Below are positions 12,700 to 23,566 of a stretch of DNA of 64,000 nucleotides, piece after piece; positions within the stretch are counted from its first letter, which is position 1, and the number at the start of each line of letters is the position of its first letter. The stretch covers positions 1 to 64,000 of the forward strand of contig NW_014577680.1 in NCBI RefSeq assembly GCF_000485595.1, in the 5' to 3' direction. The notes beneath the pieces were generated by a model, which saw only the letters and a list, made by a program, of their open reading frames with translations, was not told where the DNA came from and ran no database searches. Origin of the DNA: Priapulus caudatus. Its lineage: Eukaryota; Priapulida; Priapulimorpha; Priapulimorphida; Priapulidae. Made by a program: the position numbers and the translations under genes.

Positions 12700-13540
12700 A
12701 TCGTACGAATACAAGAAAAACCTGTCAACAAACAAGCAGACAAAATAGGTATTACAACCTTATTCATGACAAAATGATGATTGTTGATTTGATCAAAGAA
12801 CTGAATTCAACTGTTACATAATGTACTTTCCGAGTGCTTTTCTCCACTTAATAATAATTATTCCATTGACTGTAATATACTTGTTTCTGCCCAATAATAG
12901 CTAGAGGCACTAGAATACCTTTTACATGACCCCATATTGATAATAAAATACATATACCTTGTCACAGTATAACAGCCGGCATATTTTCTGGTTTATTCCC
13001 GGTTGACCTAAATAAATATAAATAATAACATATGGTTTTAATTGGCATACATAGACTACAGGAACCAGAAGAAAAAATAGGTACAAATAATGAGAACACA
13101 ACTTGACAAAAATAGAAAATAGAATAGCATAAATAGGAGTAGGCGAAATGGGAATATTGCCGATTCTGAGAGTATGCGAAATGGGACATAGGCGAACTGG
13201 GACATAGGCGAACTGGGATGTTACCTATTTTCTCATCTCAACATAAACAATGGTTAATCTGCACTGTTTTACTAGCGTACTGCACGAGAGAATGTATCTT
13301 CTGCATTGCAGAGCTAACACTAGTTTTGCAATTATCATGTATGAATTCCACATGTTGCCCTGTACCCAGGGGGGGTCTGATCCCCTTTTGTTGATAATGG
13401 AAATTCTGCATGAAATAACTTCAAAATACGAAATCTAATGATGAACAAAGTATGTGTATATTAAGAAAAACGATTAGAAATAGTTGAGTAATGACCAAAA
13501 GTAACAACCGAGTACTTGAGTAAAAACACACAAAGCACCG
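12700..13540. other. AT-rich spacer
   Basis: I see no gene. A short tandem phrase (GGCGAACTGGGACATA and variants, about 13140-13210) gives several imperfect units of TAGGCGAACTGGGA. The rest is AT-rich with no recognised motif. Confidence 0.4.
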
Positions 13541-13544
13541 CTTA

Positions 13545-13985
13545 CAGGTGGCGAAATTAGCGGTATCCCGATATCCGCGGTATAGTAGATTTCAATGCTT
13601 GGTATCCTGCCGGGATAGTAAAAAAAAAATTGTCAAAATCGGGATAATGGTTGTTGAGTTATCAACTTTACGGCAGCGCATCTGAGCGGGCGCAGGCCAC
13701 TCTAGTGTTATACAGCAGGCATAGCATATTTGCAAGCGCCAGCATAAATGTGATGTGTATACATTGTATCAAGCGAACCAGAAAATGCATCTAGACAATA
13801 CGCCTGTCTGCAGTGTACTGTGGAGGCGTATGTAAAATGAACGCGAGCGATGAGAGTTTCGAAGGCAAACAATTGTTAAAATTACTATCCAAAAAATTGG
13901 ATACCAGATCTTTGGTGGGGATACCAGATTTCAATACCTAGTATCCCGAATGGATACCATAATAAAAATCTAATTTCGACCCCTG
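13545..13985. mobile_element. MITE with hAT-like TIRs, copy 1
   Basis: The left end CAGGTGGCGAAATTAG (13545-13560) and the right end CTAATTTCGACCCCTG (13970-13985) are inverted repeats with two mismatches. The CAGGGG-type terminus is typical of hAT elements. The 441-bp interior has no ORF. A second, truncated copy begins at 61056. The flanking 8-mers (ACCGCTTA and GCTCATTA) match at only about half their positions, so the target-site duplication is not proven. Confidence 0.65.
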
Positions 13986-14344
13986 GCTCATTAAAAAAGT
14001 GGGAAGAATGGCGTGGGGATGCTACCGGACTTTACCGGACGTTGACAGGTATGCGTTTTCTTGTGGAAAAATCCAAGCCTTTATTTTATATATTTACATC
14101 ATACCTATATTAGAGCAGTACTTGTCGACAAACAATAAATGGTCGAATGCTGCCTTATACTATAGTCGTACACCTTAATGATTGGTGTGCCATCATCCTT
14201 CATGTCATCGGTAACTGGATGCTGAATGAAGACCACCTCAAATGGCTGGTTTCGGTCAGTCTCCCTTATAAGGGACACCCATTCTGAAGGCTTGACCCTG
14301 TTACGTTAACTCCACAGTTACCGCCTGACCAATCCCTGGGTATC

Positions 14345-14700
14345 CTACTCTACCGCAGTCAGCGTGCGGAAGCAACAGATTTGCCTAGGTGTGCCGGTGG
14401 ATGTCAACATTTGTTTTGTCCTTGTTTGTTTTGGTAACGAAATGTATTGACGGAGAGATTTCTGCAAGTTAGTTTGATATTGAGTACATGTTTGTAATTT
14501 GTTTACACATCGCTGGCAAATGTCGGATGTTTCGGGCAGTTCATTATCAATGGGACCAGCAATTGATACAACTAATTCTCGATTATTTTCTTTGATACAT
14601 TTTTGCTTACTCATCTTAAAACATCTGGATTTGTTCGCCGACCAACACGAAAAACATGAAATTTTGGATGTTTTTTTTCGGCATTCACATCGCAGCCATT
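14345..14700 (-). CDS. Cys-rich zinc-finger-like exon, unknown protein
   Basis: The minus frame is open from about 14720 and contains several Cys pairs: RCEC, SCFSC, then ICQRCVNKLQTC. The spacing resembles the N-terminal C4 zinc-binding modules (C-x2-C ... LP ... C-x2-C) seen at the start of many transposon-derived proteins in aquatic invertebrates. The module is followed by a basic, Gln-rich segment. No partner exon was found, so this may be an orphan fragment. Function is not assigned. Confidence 0.35.
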
Positions 14701-14739
14701 TTAACTGGATTTTTATTGGGATCCGCCTGCTTGAAAAAT

Positions 14740-15875
14740 AGTATTAGCCTTGTGGTATTCGGAGTACGTTGTACGAAGGAGGCACTGCATGCAGTTTGAA
14801 ACTCGGTGTTAATTTCAATTCCTAGTAAAGTTTCTGTACAGAATGCGCTTTAGGGCATTGGAATGCATATTAATTGCAGGCTAATTTGAAAAAGAAAACT
14901 TCGAACTAAAAAGACAAGAGCAGATATAGAGGCGTGTGGCAATTAGTGGCTTTGGTGCCAATTAGCTTTTCTAAAACTACTCTAACAACATCTGCACAGT
15001 TATTGGTGCCTACATTTAACACACTCATTGAGAAACAATTGAACACATTTGAAAACGTTTCTTTTCCACCCTGAACTTGTGCAACGTATGACCAAAGCTG
15101 ATCATTGTTTTAATGCATCATTTAATTTTTTTCTTAGTTGCTCGTATGGTGTAGGTGTATGGTGCCAATGGTGATTCCATCCATGACTGCATGCTTTTTA
15201 CAGTAAGCTACCTTTCTATATTGCCTAGATCTAGATTTCTCTATTTCCTCAATTTTGCTGGCAAGCTTATTACAAGTTATATTTGCCTGCTTTAATAATT
15301 CTGCTAGTGTGTTAACTTTTGTTGTATTTTCTCGTTTGTTTCCGATTCTGACAGTGTGTTTGCTGCAGCCTTGTTGAATAAATCCTCAAAATGGTCTGCT
15401 ATGTATTGCGAGTATGTCATCGTGTGTGAAATGTCTCTTTCGTTGATCACACAATCATAACAACTTAATTTCCATAAAATCATCCTCTAAATCCTTCCTC
15501 TTCTTCACTTCAATGCGTATCTAAATTCCAAATAACAAGTTCTGTAAGAACATATTTACCCTATACTATCATTAATGGAATGGGCATCTCTCCTATCTTA
15601 TCTAAGGTACCTCTCTACGCATCTCGCGCTTTCAGCCATGACCGCTTCAAACTAAATGCCTGTGTCTGACACCATTTCTAAAAAATACACTCGCCTAATG
15701 AACGTGGTTCTACCCCTGTGCCAATTTACAGTTTGACCCGAACCCAGTTTATTTCTGCAGTAATTTTACTCCGTGGGGGAGGGGGGGGGTGTTCCAACAA
15801 CTGAAAAAGGGTAGTGGGAAAATTATATGGCCTGTTTCAGTGTAATGTCTGCACCTGTGCATAGCTTGCACTTTG
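14740..15875. other. Non-coding spacer
   Basis: I see no supportable coding region or recognised repeat, apart from a G10 homopolymer near 15780. Confidence 0.4.
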
Positions 15876-15879
15876 TAGA

Positions 15880-16347
15880 TCAGTGAGAGCTGCTGTATAT
15901 CGCTGTACCTGGTCTACTTACATGGTGCTGTACACATTTATTTTGTCTCATTTGGCAGAGTATATGCCAAATACGAACAGCCATAGCTGTGTTGAAAAGA
16001 ATACATCCTGCGTCGGACAAGGGCATCTCCGCCCACCCATCGCCGAACTCCATTGCCGCCGGTTTCTCCTTATCGAGCAGATCTTCCCAAACCTGCTCCC
16101 CAGCTTCCAGCACAGCTCCTCCCTCAGGCTGTGCCTTCTTCAGGTCCGGGTGCTCAAACTGCCTCATCTGGTTGCCAGATGGGACATGTCTGCCCTGGAA
16201 ATCCGCCGGGTCCTGCATGCATGCCACGTGTTTCTTCTGCAATTCCCAGAGTGCCGGCATGCGGTCCGCATCGAGAAGCGGTGTGCCCATGGTGTCACGT
16301 CCCTGGTCAGCAGTGAACGCAACCAGCAACTTTTCCCATTCCTTCAC
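15880..16347 (-). pseudogene. DUF6729-family transposon protein fragment
   Basis: The first ~45 residues (DQGRDTMGTPLLD, then KKHVACMQDPADF) are a close match to the DQGRDTIGTPLLD...KRHVACLQDPADV block of the larger pseudogene exon at 38199-38991. Beyond that the frame stays open for about 110 residues, but it no longer resembles that family. This is a small detached fragment of the same element family. Confidence 0.55.
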
Positions 16348-16416
16348 TCAGCCTCGCGTGTTAAATCACTATACGATTGATTACATATAATTACATCACA
16401 TGCAATCTCTTCCCGT

Positions 16417-16733
16417 ACGGATATAAAGCCACTACATATGCACAGATATACTGCCACTACACAGATACAAATATACTGCCACTACATAGGCACGGATATA
16501 CTGCCACTACATAGATACAAATATACTTCCACTACATAGACACAAATATACTGCCACTACATAGGCACAGATATAAAGCCACTACATAGGCACCGATATA
16601 CTGCCACTACATAGATACAAATATACTGCCACAACATAGGCACCGATATACTGCCACTACATAGACACAAATATACTGCCACTACATAGGCACGGATATA
16701 CTGCCACTACATAGACACAAATATACTGCCATT
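16417..16733 (+). repeat. 25-bp minisatellite
   Basis: About 12-13 tandem copies of a 25-bp unit with consensus near ACTACATAGRCACRGATAT followed by ACTGCC. Units vary mainly at TAGGCACGG versus TAGATACAA and at ATACTG versus ATAAAG, and variants partly alternate, suggesting a 50-bp higher-order unit. No coding role is apparent. Confidence 0.85.
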
Positions 16734-16739
16734 CGGCTC

Positions 16740-17510
16740 AATGCTGCTCAGCCCGCTGTCTGCCGCTGACGCCGCGCACGTCTGTTTCCGCCTGAGCCTA
16801 GAACAAAAATCCCCAAAACTTCCTCCCTCGTCTGTCGCGCCACTCACTTATCTCCCAGACTAATCTCCCGCGCCCCCGACCTGGGCGCATTCCTGCACAG
16901 CGCCAGTATCACGTCACTCCCTGGTCGCTAACATGAATATTTATGCATACTCTTGGCGATGGCGCGGGGAGGTGGTGGGCGCGACTCACACATTCCTGAC
17001 TCCGTCATGCCACCTCCTTTCCAAACACTGCGACCTCCTGGGAGCTAGGCCCCCCAATTTACGCAATCTCTCAGACGAAGTCAGGCATGCCTGCACCGCC
17101 CTCTCGTCACCTTACCGTCCACCGCTGGTGGAATAGTGCGCCCCACACAAATATTCGCTCCTAAAATAGTAGCGAAACCTAACATGACCATATAAAACGT
17201 CAACGGTATGAATATGTTAAAACAGGGCCGGCGCGGGTATAATGTTATCAGTATAAATACCAGTCCTCGGGGTTCAGGCCCCTGTCTTGTTCAGTTGTTC
17301 AGTTGTACTCTAGATGTAATTACAACTTGTTATTTCCCCAAAACATTCGTCAATTCACAAAAGCATCTCTCCTTTCTCCGCCCTCGCGTCACTCTCCTCG
17401 TCCGTTACAACACGCACGCCAGCGCCATCTATCGTGAAATAAAACTATAAACGGTACAACTACGTATTAAACAATATACTAACCGCTACAATAACACAAC
17501 ATAATACGTT
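16740..17510. other. GC-richer spacer, no gene
   Basis: This stretch is richer in C than its surroundings. A TATAAATACCAGTCCTCGG run near 17260-17280 could be a core promoter or part of a retroelement LTR, but no partner LTR or coding region was found. Open frames on the plus strand here carry no recognised motif. Confidence 0.3.
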
Positions 17511-17512
17511 AC

Positions 17513-17750
17513 CTGTGCAGCCCACACTCCCTGCCCTAACGCCCTGACCGACTTGAGCTGCATTCCAAGATTTCCACTCACGACTTTTAGCTGTGCTATC
17601 TCTGGCAAATGCTGGGACAGTTCACTTAAACCGGCCTCTGCCTCCTGCTGTCTTTGGAGAACAACGGAATATGGGCACATTATTTCAAGAACTCTTGTCC
17701 CATGACAGGAACACCGCATAACTTCATCAGCAATGGCTGATAGCCATGGT
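17513..17750 (-). pseudogene. YqaJ-type exonuclease domain fragment
   Basis: The minus frame reads PWLSAIADEVMRCSCHG, then LEIMCPYSV. This follows the YqaJ (lambda-exonuclease-like PD-(D/E)xK) pattern, where PDG...C.CCG is followed by LEIKCPYS. The catalytic Asp position (PDG) appears as ADE and the essential Lys of the E-x-K motif is Met, so this copy should be inactive. The piece ends at a good donor (CACAG/GTAACG at 17513/17512). It lies just downstream of the decayed MULE copy at 17.9-22.5 kb in the same orientation, but belonging to that element is only a guess. Confidence 0.55.
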
Positions 17751-17939
17751 TTTCACTTATGGTTTTCACTTATCATGAATCCCGACTGATTGTTCAAAAT
17801 TACAGTGTCTCCCAAAAATTGGCCCGCCATCATAAACATTTTTTTCTTCATTTTCGCTCGTCTATAAAGAAGCGGTGCTGCCCAATCACGATTGGTCTTT
17901 GTGGATCGCAGGATCACAGAAGGAGCTCGCTTCTGCGCA

Positions 17940-18272
17940 AAGGATCCTTAAACTTCATATGTAGTTTAATTAAACATTTATCAACATACTTAATCGATTA
18001 GTAATTTGACCAAGTGTGTGATCGGGACCAACTACATCCTTATCATTTGAGACATGGAGGTTATTCTGAGCGTTGGTGGTGGAAAGAACCTTTTTTGCTG
18101 TAGCTTTCAACATTACTCTCATGTTATCCCTCCCATCTATCACGAGTAGATACATTAGCACGCTTTTTAATTTGCGTGGTAATATTGTCATGATACTGAT
18201 CCTTACTTTTACCATATATATTCCATTTTGTAAGATCAGTACTAAGTAATAAGTTTTAGTGACCAAGAGCAC
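17940..18272 (-). pseudogene. MULE leader remnant, copy 1
   Basis: The residues SALxx-type leader, TAKKVLSTTNAQ and then ITNR...KYVDKCLIK (after one frameshift) align with SAKKIFSATTNSAK and VSNRVKYVDKH in the second copy at 45172-45450. In copy 2 this leader runs directly into the MULE transposase; here the homology stops after KCLIK and unrelated sequence begins near 17940. Confidence 0.5.
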
Positions 18273-18299
18273 ATAAAATGTGGATGAATGTGTTTTTTA

Positions 18300-18490
18300 A
18301 GTACAAATTTTCGCATCAAATTAATGAGACGGTCGCATTTATTCTTCAACTCGTAGTTATAGCAGTTATAGAACAAAGAAGTGTACAACCATCAGCATTT
18401 TTTCGCCACTTGGAAGACGTTGTTGAGCAATGGACACATTCCTTTTGATCCAACATAACATCAGCTTGGCATGATGGACAGTTAGTGGTA
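18300..18490 (-). pseudogene. GATA-type zinc finger remnant, copy 1
   Basis: The minus frame reads CPSCQ, then CVHCSTTSSKWRKN with 17 residues to the next LC, then after a frameshift CYNYELKNK. This follows the GATA finger layout C-x2-C-x17-C-x2-C, including the Trp-Arg in the loop, and matches the better copy at 45472-45864. The frame break falls inside the last Cys pair. Confidence 0.5.
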
Positions 18491-18920
18491 TCAGTAGATA
18501 GATTGAAATTTGAAAAATTTCCTCCACAAATAGATTGACTTAGAAGAACATTTAGTAAGCATCACAGCTGCTACAAATTGAGAAGCATCTTTTAACAGTG
18601 GATCTATAAATTCAAGTGTATTGTCTAGCCGATGAGTTTGCCAGTTGTCTTTCAAAGTAATAGATGCTTTCATGGTAGTTTGGTTGCCTACAAATGCGGG
18701 GCGTACATTTTTTGTGGAGACTGACAGTTTTCGTGAAATCAAAGCTAAATTTATCAAAATAGTATTTTGTTTCAGGACCAGTCACGACATCACCAATTTC
18801 AACCCAGTCACCATTAGGAAATGGATTGGGAAGATCAAGAAACTTTTTTATAGCATCAATGGCTTGTTCATCATTTTTACCAATTTTAGAGCAAGGAAAA
18901 CTTATATTTTGCCTGACCAT
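18491..18920 (-). pseudogene. Linker region remnant, copy 1
   Basis: Two overlapping minus frames align with 45758-46087 of copy 2. AIKKFLDLPNPFPNGDW corresponds to KAVSWIQAEVSEW; YYFDKFSFDFTK to FLFDKFIFDFSR; and the later HRLDNTLEFI to YRLDEVYSFI. The pattern looks like a small globular domain of unknown function placed before the GATA finger in this element family. Confidence 0.5.
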
Positions 18921-19287
18921 TATTTAAAAGTACTGTAAGTTCAAGGGAGTGTTTTCCTTCTCTTACGCGGTGGCAGATTTTAGTTTTATATCTTATCATA
19001 TTCGCCAGGAAATTAGGATCAGTCTGAGAAGAGGACACACCCTCGGGATGGGGATCATCAGACACCGTAGTAGATGATAGAGAGAACCTAGGATCGGACT
19101 GAGAAGAGGAAACACCATCGAGATGGGGATCATCAGACCGTAGTAGATGAATTGTTTGGCAGAGGAAATTTAGGTATTACTAGTGAGTCCAAGGATGATC
19201 TGACTTTTTTTGAAGGTACGGGAGATGGCGGTGGTAAAGAATGCTTTGAAGAACTATTTACTCCAGACCCTATAGTAATGGGAGATG

Positions 19288-20013
19288 TCACTGATGCCCT
19301 TGATCGCTTTTGCTTTCGCTTAAGGGATAAAGATAAAACCCTAGGAAATGGGTTCCTAGCAGGCCCAGCTTGCGGCCCGCAATATTATTTGAAAAAAGCT
19401 GACTAATATGAATTTTTTGTTTCATAAGCCAATTTATTAATACTAACCTTAGAAAGTCAGAGTAGCCAAAAATGTTTTCAAGGTAAGATAGTTCACTTTT
19501 AGATGAGAAGACACTAAGCAGATCTTGTTTAGAAGAAGCTGCAATGCACGAACCAATTAAAGTTGCAGGGCCACACACTGATGAACAGGTCTGAAGCGGA
19601 TAATCGGCACTGCATGCATTGCTACATATATGGTTTTCATTAACGGTACTATTTGAATCATGACAATGGCTATACAGAGGTTCAGAGATATCAAATGTTG
19701 CCAGAACTGCGTTTAATTGTCTTTTTAATTCCCTTGGACAGGCCCAGGCTAAAGTATCAGCATAAATAGCTTTGTTACTTTTTGGATAATAAACTGCTAG
19801 TGCATAATGATTGCCAACAATGTTACCATACTAATTCAAAAATACAAAATCATTTTTTTATCAACATGAAGGGAAAAAATGAGTTTATCACACTTATTAA
19901 ACGGATCAGGACCAAATCTCTTATGCAAATAGACACATATTTTGTAGGGTCAAGCGTTAATGGTATCATAAGCGCATAGACATTTTTATATGAATCATTC
20001 AATATAGCAGCAA
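19288..20013 (-). pseudogene. ULP1-like cysteine protease, C-terminal half, copy 1
   Basis: ULP1/C48 peptidases cleave SUMO-like proteins using a His-Asp-Gln-Cys site. In one frame I read GNHYALAVYYP (His), IYADTLAW (Asp) and LQTCSSVCGP (Gln, then Cys-Gly), in the expected order and spacing. Upstream, NDSYKNVYAL continues from the N-terminal half once the retrotransposon is removed. A frameshift or stop lies between about 19840 and 19830. The homologous block in copy 2 lies at 46698-47236. Confidence 0.6.
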
Positions 20014-22143
20014 CTCAACTCAACTAGGTCGTCCTTCAGGACGCCCCATAGCTTCAACACGCTTTCTTCATTCGTCTCGATCTTCTATAATGGTCCTCAA
20101 CTCCTGTACCACTTGCATTCCAGGGTCTTCCACCACGTTATCCACATAAGTGATTCTTCTCCTGCCTGTATTGGTTTTGCCTCCAGTTGGTTGCCAGAGG
20201 ACCAGCTTATTCACAATTTCATCTCTGTCTGATGCAGTGTCCGGCTAGACGCATCCTTCTCCGCTGTACCTTTGATGTTACTTTTGGTAGTTCTTTGTAG
20301 AGATCAGCATTCGTCATATGACATTTCCAAGACACATTGAGTGCCATCCTGAGCATACGGGTATAACATCCATCTAACTGTTTCCTCAGAGTTTTGGTTA
20401 GTGTCCATGTTTCTGCCACATAGAGCAAAACTGATTCCACTGTTGCTAAAAACAATAACCTTCAATTTTCTTGTCAGTTTCGAACTTTATACCTTTCTCA
20501 ATTTATGACATGCACTCTATGCAAGAGCTTTCCTCACAGCGAGGTCTTTTTCAGTGCTTTGTGACCACGCACTTAGGTACTTGAAGTTTTCTACTATCTT
20601 CAAGGTTTTACCTTCTCTTACTTTCACTATCAATGGAGTTTCATGATTAAATACTTGTAGCTCAGTTTTCTTCGCATTACAGTGCAGTCCAACCCTCTCC
20701 TCCTCTTGTTCTAATCGGCTCAATACTTCCTGTGCTTGTTACATCTCTTCTGTTAGTAGTGCAAGGTCATCTGCGAAGTCAAGGTCAGTGACAGTAATTT
20801 CTGGATGCCGCCTACTTCTTTGTCTATGTAGTCGAAATCCAAGTTCCTCTATACCATCATAGGTTTTACGCATTACATAGTCAAGGACAATAGCAAAGAG
20901 GTATGGTGCTAGGGTGTCTCCTTGCAATACTCCTGCTTTGATTTCGAAATACTCTGTTTCGCCATCAAGTGTAATCACTCTTGCTTTGGTGTTTTCGTAA
21001 AGCTTGCTGATTGCCCTCAGCAATCTTGGTGGTAGATCATAATCTTCGAGTATTTTCATCATCATCCCTCTATGTATGGAGTCAAATGCCTTTTTAAAGT
21101 GTACATAGATGATAATAGCTTTCCTATTGTGACTTTTAACTCTTTCTATTAGTCTTCTAAGAACAAGAATGTGTTGTTGTCGAACGTCCGGGTCTAAATC
21201 CATTTTGGTTTGGCTTGAGATGACTATCCATCTTAGGTTGTATTCTTTTCAGGATCATCTTGTTAACTATCTTAGCAACAATGAACGACAGACTAATCCC
21301 TCTGTAGTTTTCAGTGTCTCAAATCTCCAGATTTTGGTAGCGGTAACATATCAATCTCTGACCATTGTTCAGGTTTCACATTGTCGGTTAACAATCTGTT
21401 CGCAAATTCCAAGATTATATCGTCTAGATCACATCTCTTTAGAACTTCTGGTGGGATATTGTCAGGACCTGATTGCTTTCCTTCTTTCAGGGATCTCCTA
21501 GCCGCTTCCATTTCAATTATTGTAAAGTTTCCTTCTTCGATTTCTAAGCCATCAAGTATCTTAGCAAGTCCTTCATTCACTGTTGTATTATCTACCTGAG
21601 GATCATTTCCAAGCAGTTGTTGAAAGTGAGTGTACCACTTCTTGATTCTATCCTTCTATCTTCTTTCTTCTTGATGATTCCCTGTTTCTCAGTTTTTCGA
21701 CCAGTGATAGAATAGATATAACTAGATAGATCAGTCTCCAGCTTTCTCCATGGTTACTCTTTGCATCTGCATTTTTAAAGTGGGTGATCATTTCATCCAG
21801 TTCCTCTTCTTGGATATCTTGGTACACCTGTTTTAGTTCCTCTTTCCTCTTTTGCAAATGTTGTTGCGACTCTGTGTTGGCATTATTTTGATAGTTGGTG
21901 AATGCATCCTGTACTTCCTTCATTGTTTGTTCTACTCGAGGGTCATCAGCAATCTCTTTTCTCCTTATCCTCTTCTTTACCGGTAGCAATTTCTCTGCAG
22001 CTTCTGCATTTACTTGCACTAATTTTCCATACTGTTCTGTAACATTATCACTGTCGTTGGATAGTTCAGGAAATCTGTTTCGCACAGTGACTGTGTAGAG
22101 CTCTTGGAGTTCTGTGTTCCGTAATATATAATATAATATATAT
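20014..22143 (-). mobile_element. Non-LTR retrotransposon, 5'-truncated, inserted in ULP1 region
   Basis: The element is bounded by a perfect 13-bp target-site duplication, AATATAGCAGCAA, at 20001-20013 and 22144-22156. Its 3' end lacks poly(A) and finishes with a short TTGAG duplication. It encodes an RTE-like or related reverse transcriptase in several frames: a linker with EEELDEMITHFKNADAKS and GESWRL (22110-21648), then EIEEGNFTIIEMEAARRS (21580-21311). Next come RT motif A FKKAFDSIHR, motif B GVLQGDTLAPYLF and motif C DLDFADDLALL (21203-20739). The thumb and C-terminal parts follow (20723-20219; GCYTRMLRMALNVSW). The endonuclease is absent and frames are broken, so the copy is dead. The clade cannot be fixed by eye. 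Confidence 0.85.
20739..21203 (-). pseudogene. Reverse transcriptase core of the non-LTR element
   Basis: This frame contains the palm motifs of the RT: FKKAFDSI (first catalytic Asp), the QGD/LAPYLF template-grip motif and FADD (second and third catalytic Asp). The catalytic residues are intact, but flanking frames are shifted at about 21205 and 20735, so no full-length protein can be made. Confidence 0.8.
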
Positions 22144-22534
22144 AATATAGCAGCAAAAGCATTCAAAACAGAACCATCCAACCATTTATGACTTGCTATT
22201 GTCTGAAGTTCCAGAACTGATATTCTATAATTGAAAATGGGTAACTTGTAGGATGGTTTTAAGGAAAGAATGATGTCTGAAAATACCCGTACCTGTTCCC
22301 AATCAACAGAATCCTTATCAGGGGTCAATAGTTTATTATTTATCCAATAGCTCATGGTAGCATGATCTGTTTTTTTTTCGTTTTGGCATAATGTAAGAAA
22401 AGAAACCAATTTATCTCTTCAATGGAATAGCAACCAGTATCAAGTTGTACATGGGGTTTACCACTGGAAGGGTTATTACGGATATTTGACTGCAAATTTA
22501 ACTTAATTTCTTCCAGCTGGCTTTTATGATGCAT
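22144..22534 (-). pseudogene. ULP1-like cysteine protease, N-terminal half, copy 1
   Basis: The frame contains SHKWLDGSVLNAFAAI, the hallmark W-L-x-[DN]-x-x-[IVL]-N substrate-groove motif of ULP1 peptidases. It is preceded by YWINNKLLTPDKDSVDW, which parallels IWFDDKLFNK in the copy at 53124-53929. The reading frame then runs by chance into the retrotransposon insert. A frameshift near 22400 separates the first ~45 residues. Confidence 0.6.
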
Positions 22535-22559
22535 AGTGGGCGCATTATTGGCTGAATTG

Positions 22560-23310
22560 CACGGGCTTGAATTCTGGCAACATTTAAATGCTATTAACGG
22601 CGAAGGCTTTTAACCATTCGATAGTATCTATACCAGCAGGGCCACCTACCAATCGACTATTTCCTTCTTCATCCATTCCTTCTTCCGGTCTTTCTTCATC
22701 CATTCCTTCTTTAGTTTCTTCTTCTGTTTCTTCTTCGTTACGTTCAGTCAATTACAACTCTAAAAAACAGCAAAATTCTTAAAAATTCAGCAAAATTCGT
22801 ACGAATTCGGGCATTGTACGACGCAGTTTATAAACTCGTAAGCCAGGCGGTGGTGGTGGGGGTGTGTGTGTGTGGTGGGGGTGGGGGGGGTGGAGTTATA
22901 GGTAGGAAAAGTGCTTTAGTATTTCGCTAACACACTCATGTATTATAAAACATGCGGTTTGACTTTATTCAGTTTAATTATGAAAATTGAAAATAGCTGC
23001 CGACACTAGATTGCTTCACTCACCCGTAATACGTATTGCAATCTCGTTCATCCATTGCGCTCTTTCTCGCCTGCTCGCCAGCGGTAGGCCCCTTTATCCA
23101 GCTGATTTCTCAGGTGCTATCTCAGCTGCTGTGATCCGTGACATGTTGTACTAATGCGTTGCAGTCTACCGTGGTATGCGTGTTATGTGTGTCGTCCGGC
23201 AAGTGATCAATTTGCTGAATGTCACCGCATAAAACTGCATTGTTCCGTGCGTTATCCAGCAATCGGCCGATTGGCTGCATCTCACTACCAAAACCTGCAT
23301 TCCTCTGCCT
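22560..23310. other. Spacer with GT/GGGGTG low-complexity tract
   Basis: A purine/GT-rich microsatellite (GGTGGTGGTGGGGGTGTGTG and variants) occupies about 22846-22895. No supportable gene is visible. Confidence 0.5.
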
Positions 23311-23318
23311 TCTTGCGT

Positions 23319-23566
23319 CGTCGTGAACGTATTCCGCTGTTCCTCGCTTCGCCGTGAACGTAGGCTGCTGTTTCTCGTTTCGTCGTGATCGTATTCTGCT
23401 GTTCCTCGCTTCGTCGTGAACGTATTCCGCTATTCCTCGCGTCGTCGTGAACGTATTCCGCTGTTCCTTGCTTCGTCGTGAACATATTCCGCTGTTTCTT
23501 GCTTTGTCGTGAACGTATTCCGCTGTTCCTCGCTCCATCATGATCATATTCTTCTGTTCTTCGCGT
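23319..23566 (-). repeat. 31-bp tandem repeat, 8 units
   Basis: Eight tandem units of 31 bp with plus-strand consensus CGTCGTGAACGTATTCCGCT followed by GTTCCTCGCTT. Because 31 is not a multiple of three, each unit is read in a different frame, so long open frames here are a by-product. It lies on the internal side of the PBS-bearing LTR described at 23869-24047 and may belong to that retroelement. Confidence 0.85.

Larger units (their letters stand above)
17940..22534 (-). mobile_element. Decayed ULP1/GATA/MULE-type element, copy 1
   Basis: Several short minus-strand frames in this interval are collinear with the better-preserved element at 41.7-54 kb. From 5' to 3' these are a ULP1-like peptidase (22534-22144 and 20013-19288), a charged linker (18920-18491), a C4 finger (about 18480-18300) and an N-terminal MULE leader (18272-17940). 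The MULE transposase core itself is missing. Frames shift repeatedly, so the copy is non-functional. It is split by a 2.1-kb non-LTR retrotransposon at 20014-22143. Confidence 0.65.

Noticed and set aside
13537-13993. 8-bp target-site duplication for the MITE at 13545-13985
   Set aside because: ACCGCTTA and GCTCATTA agree at only about half of the positions.
16417-16733. CRISPR-like array
   Set aside because: The units are contiguous with no unique spacers, and the setting is eukaryotic; it is a minisatellite.
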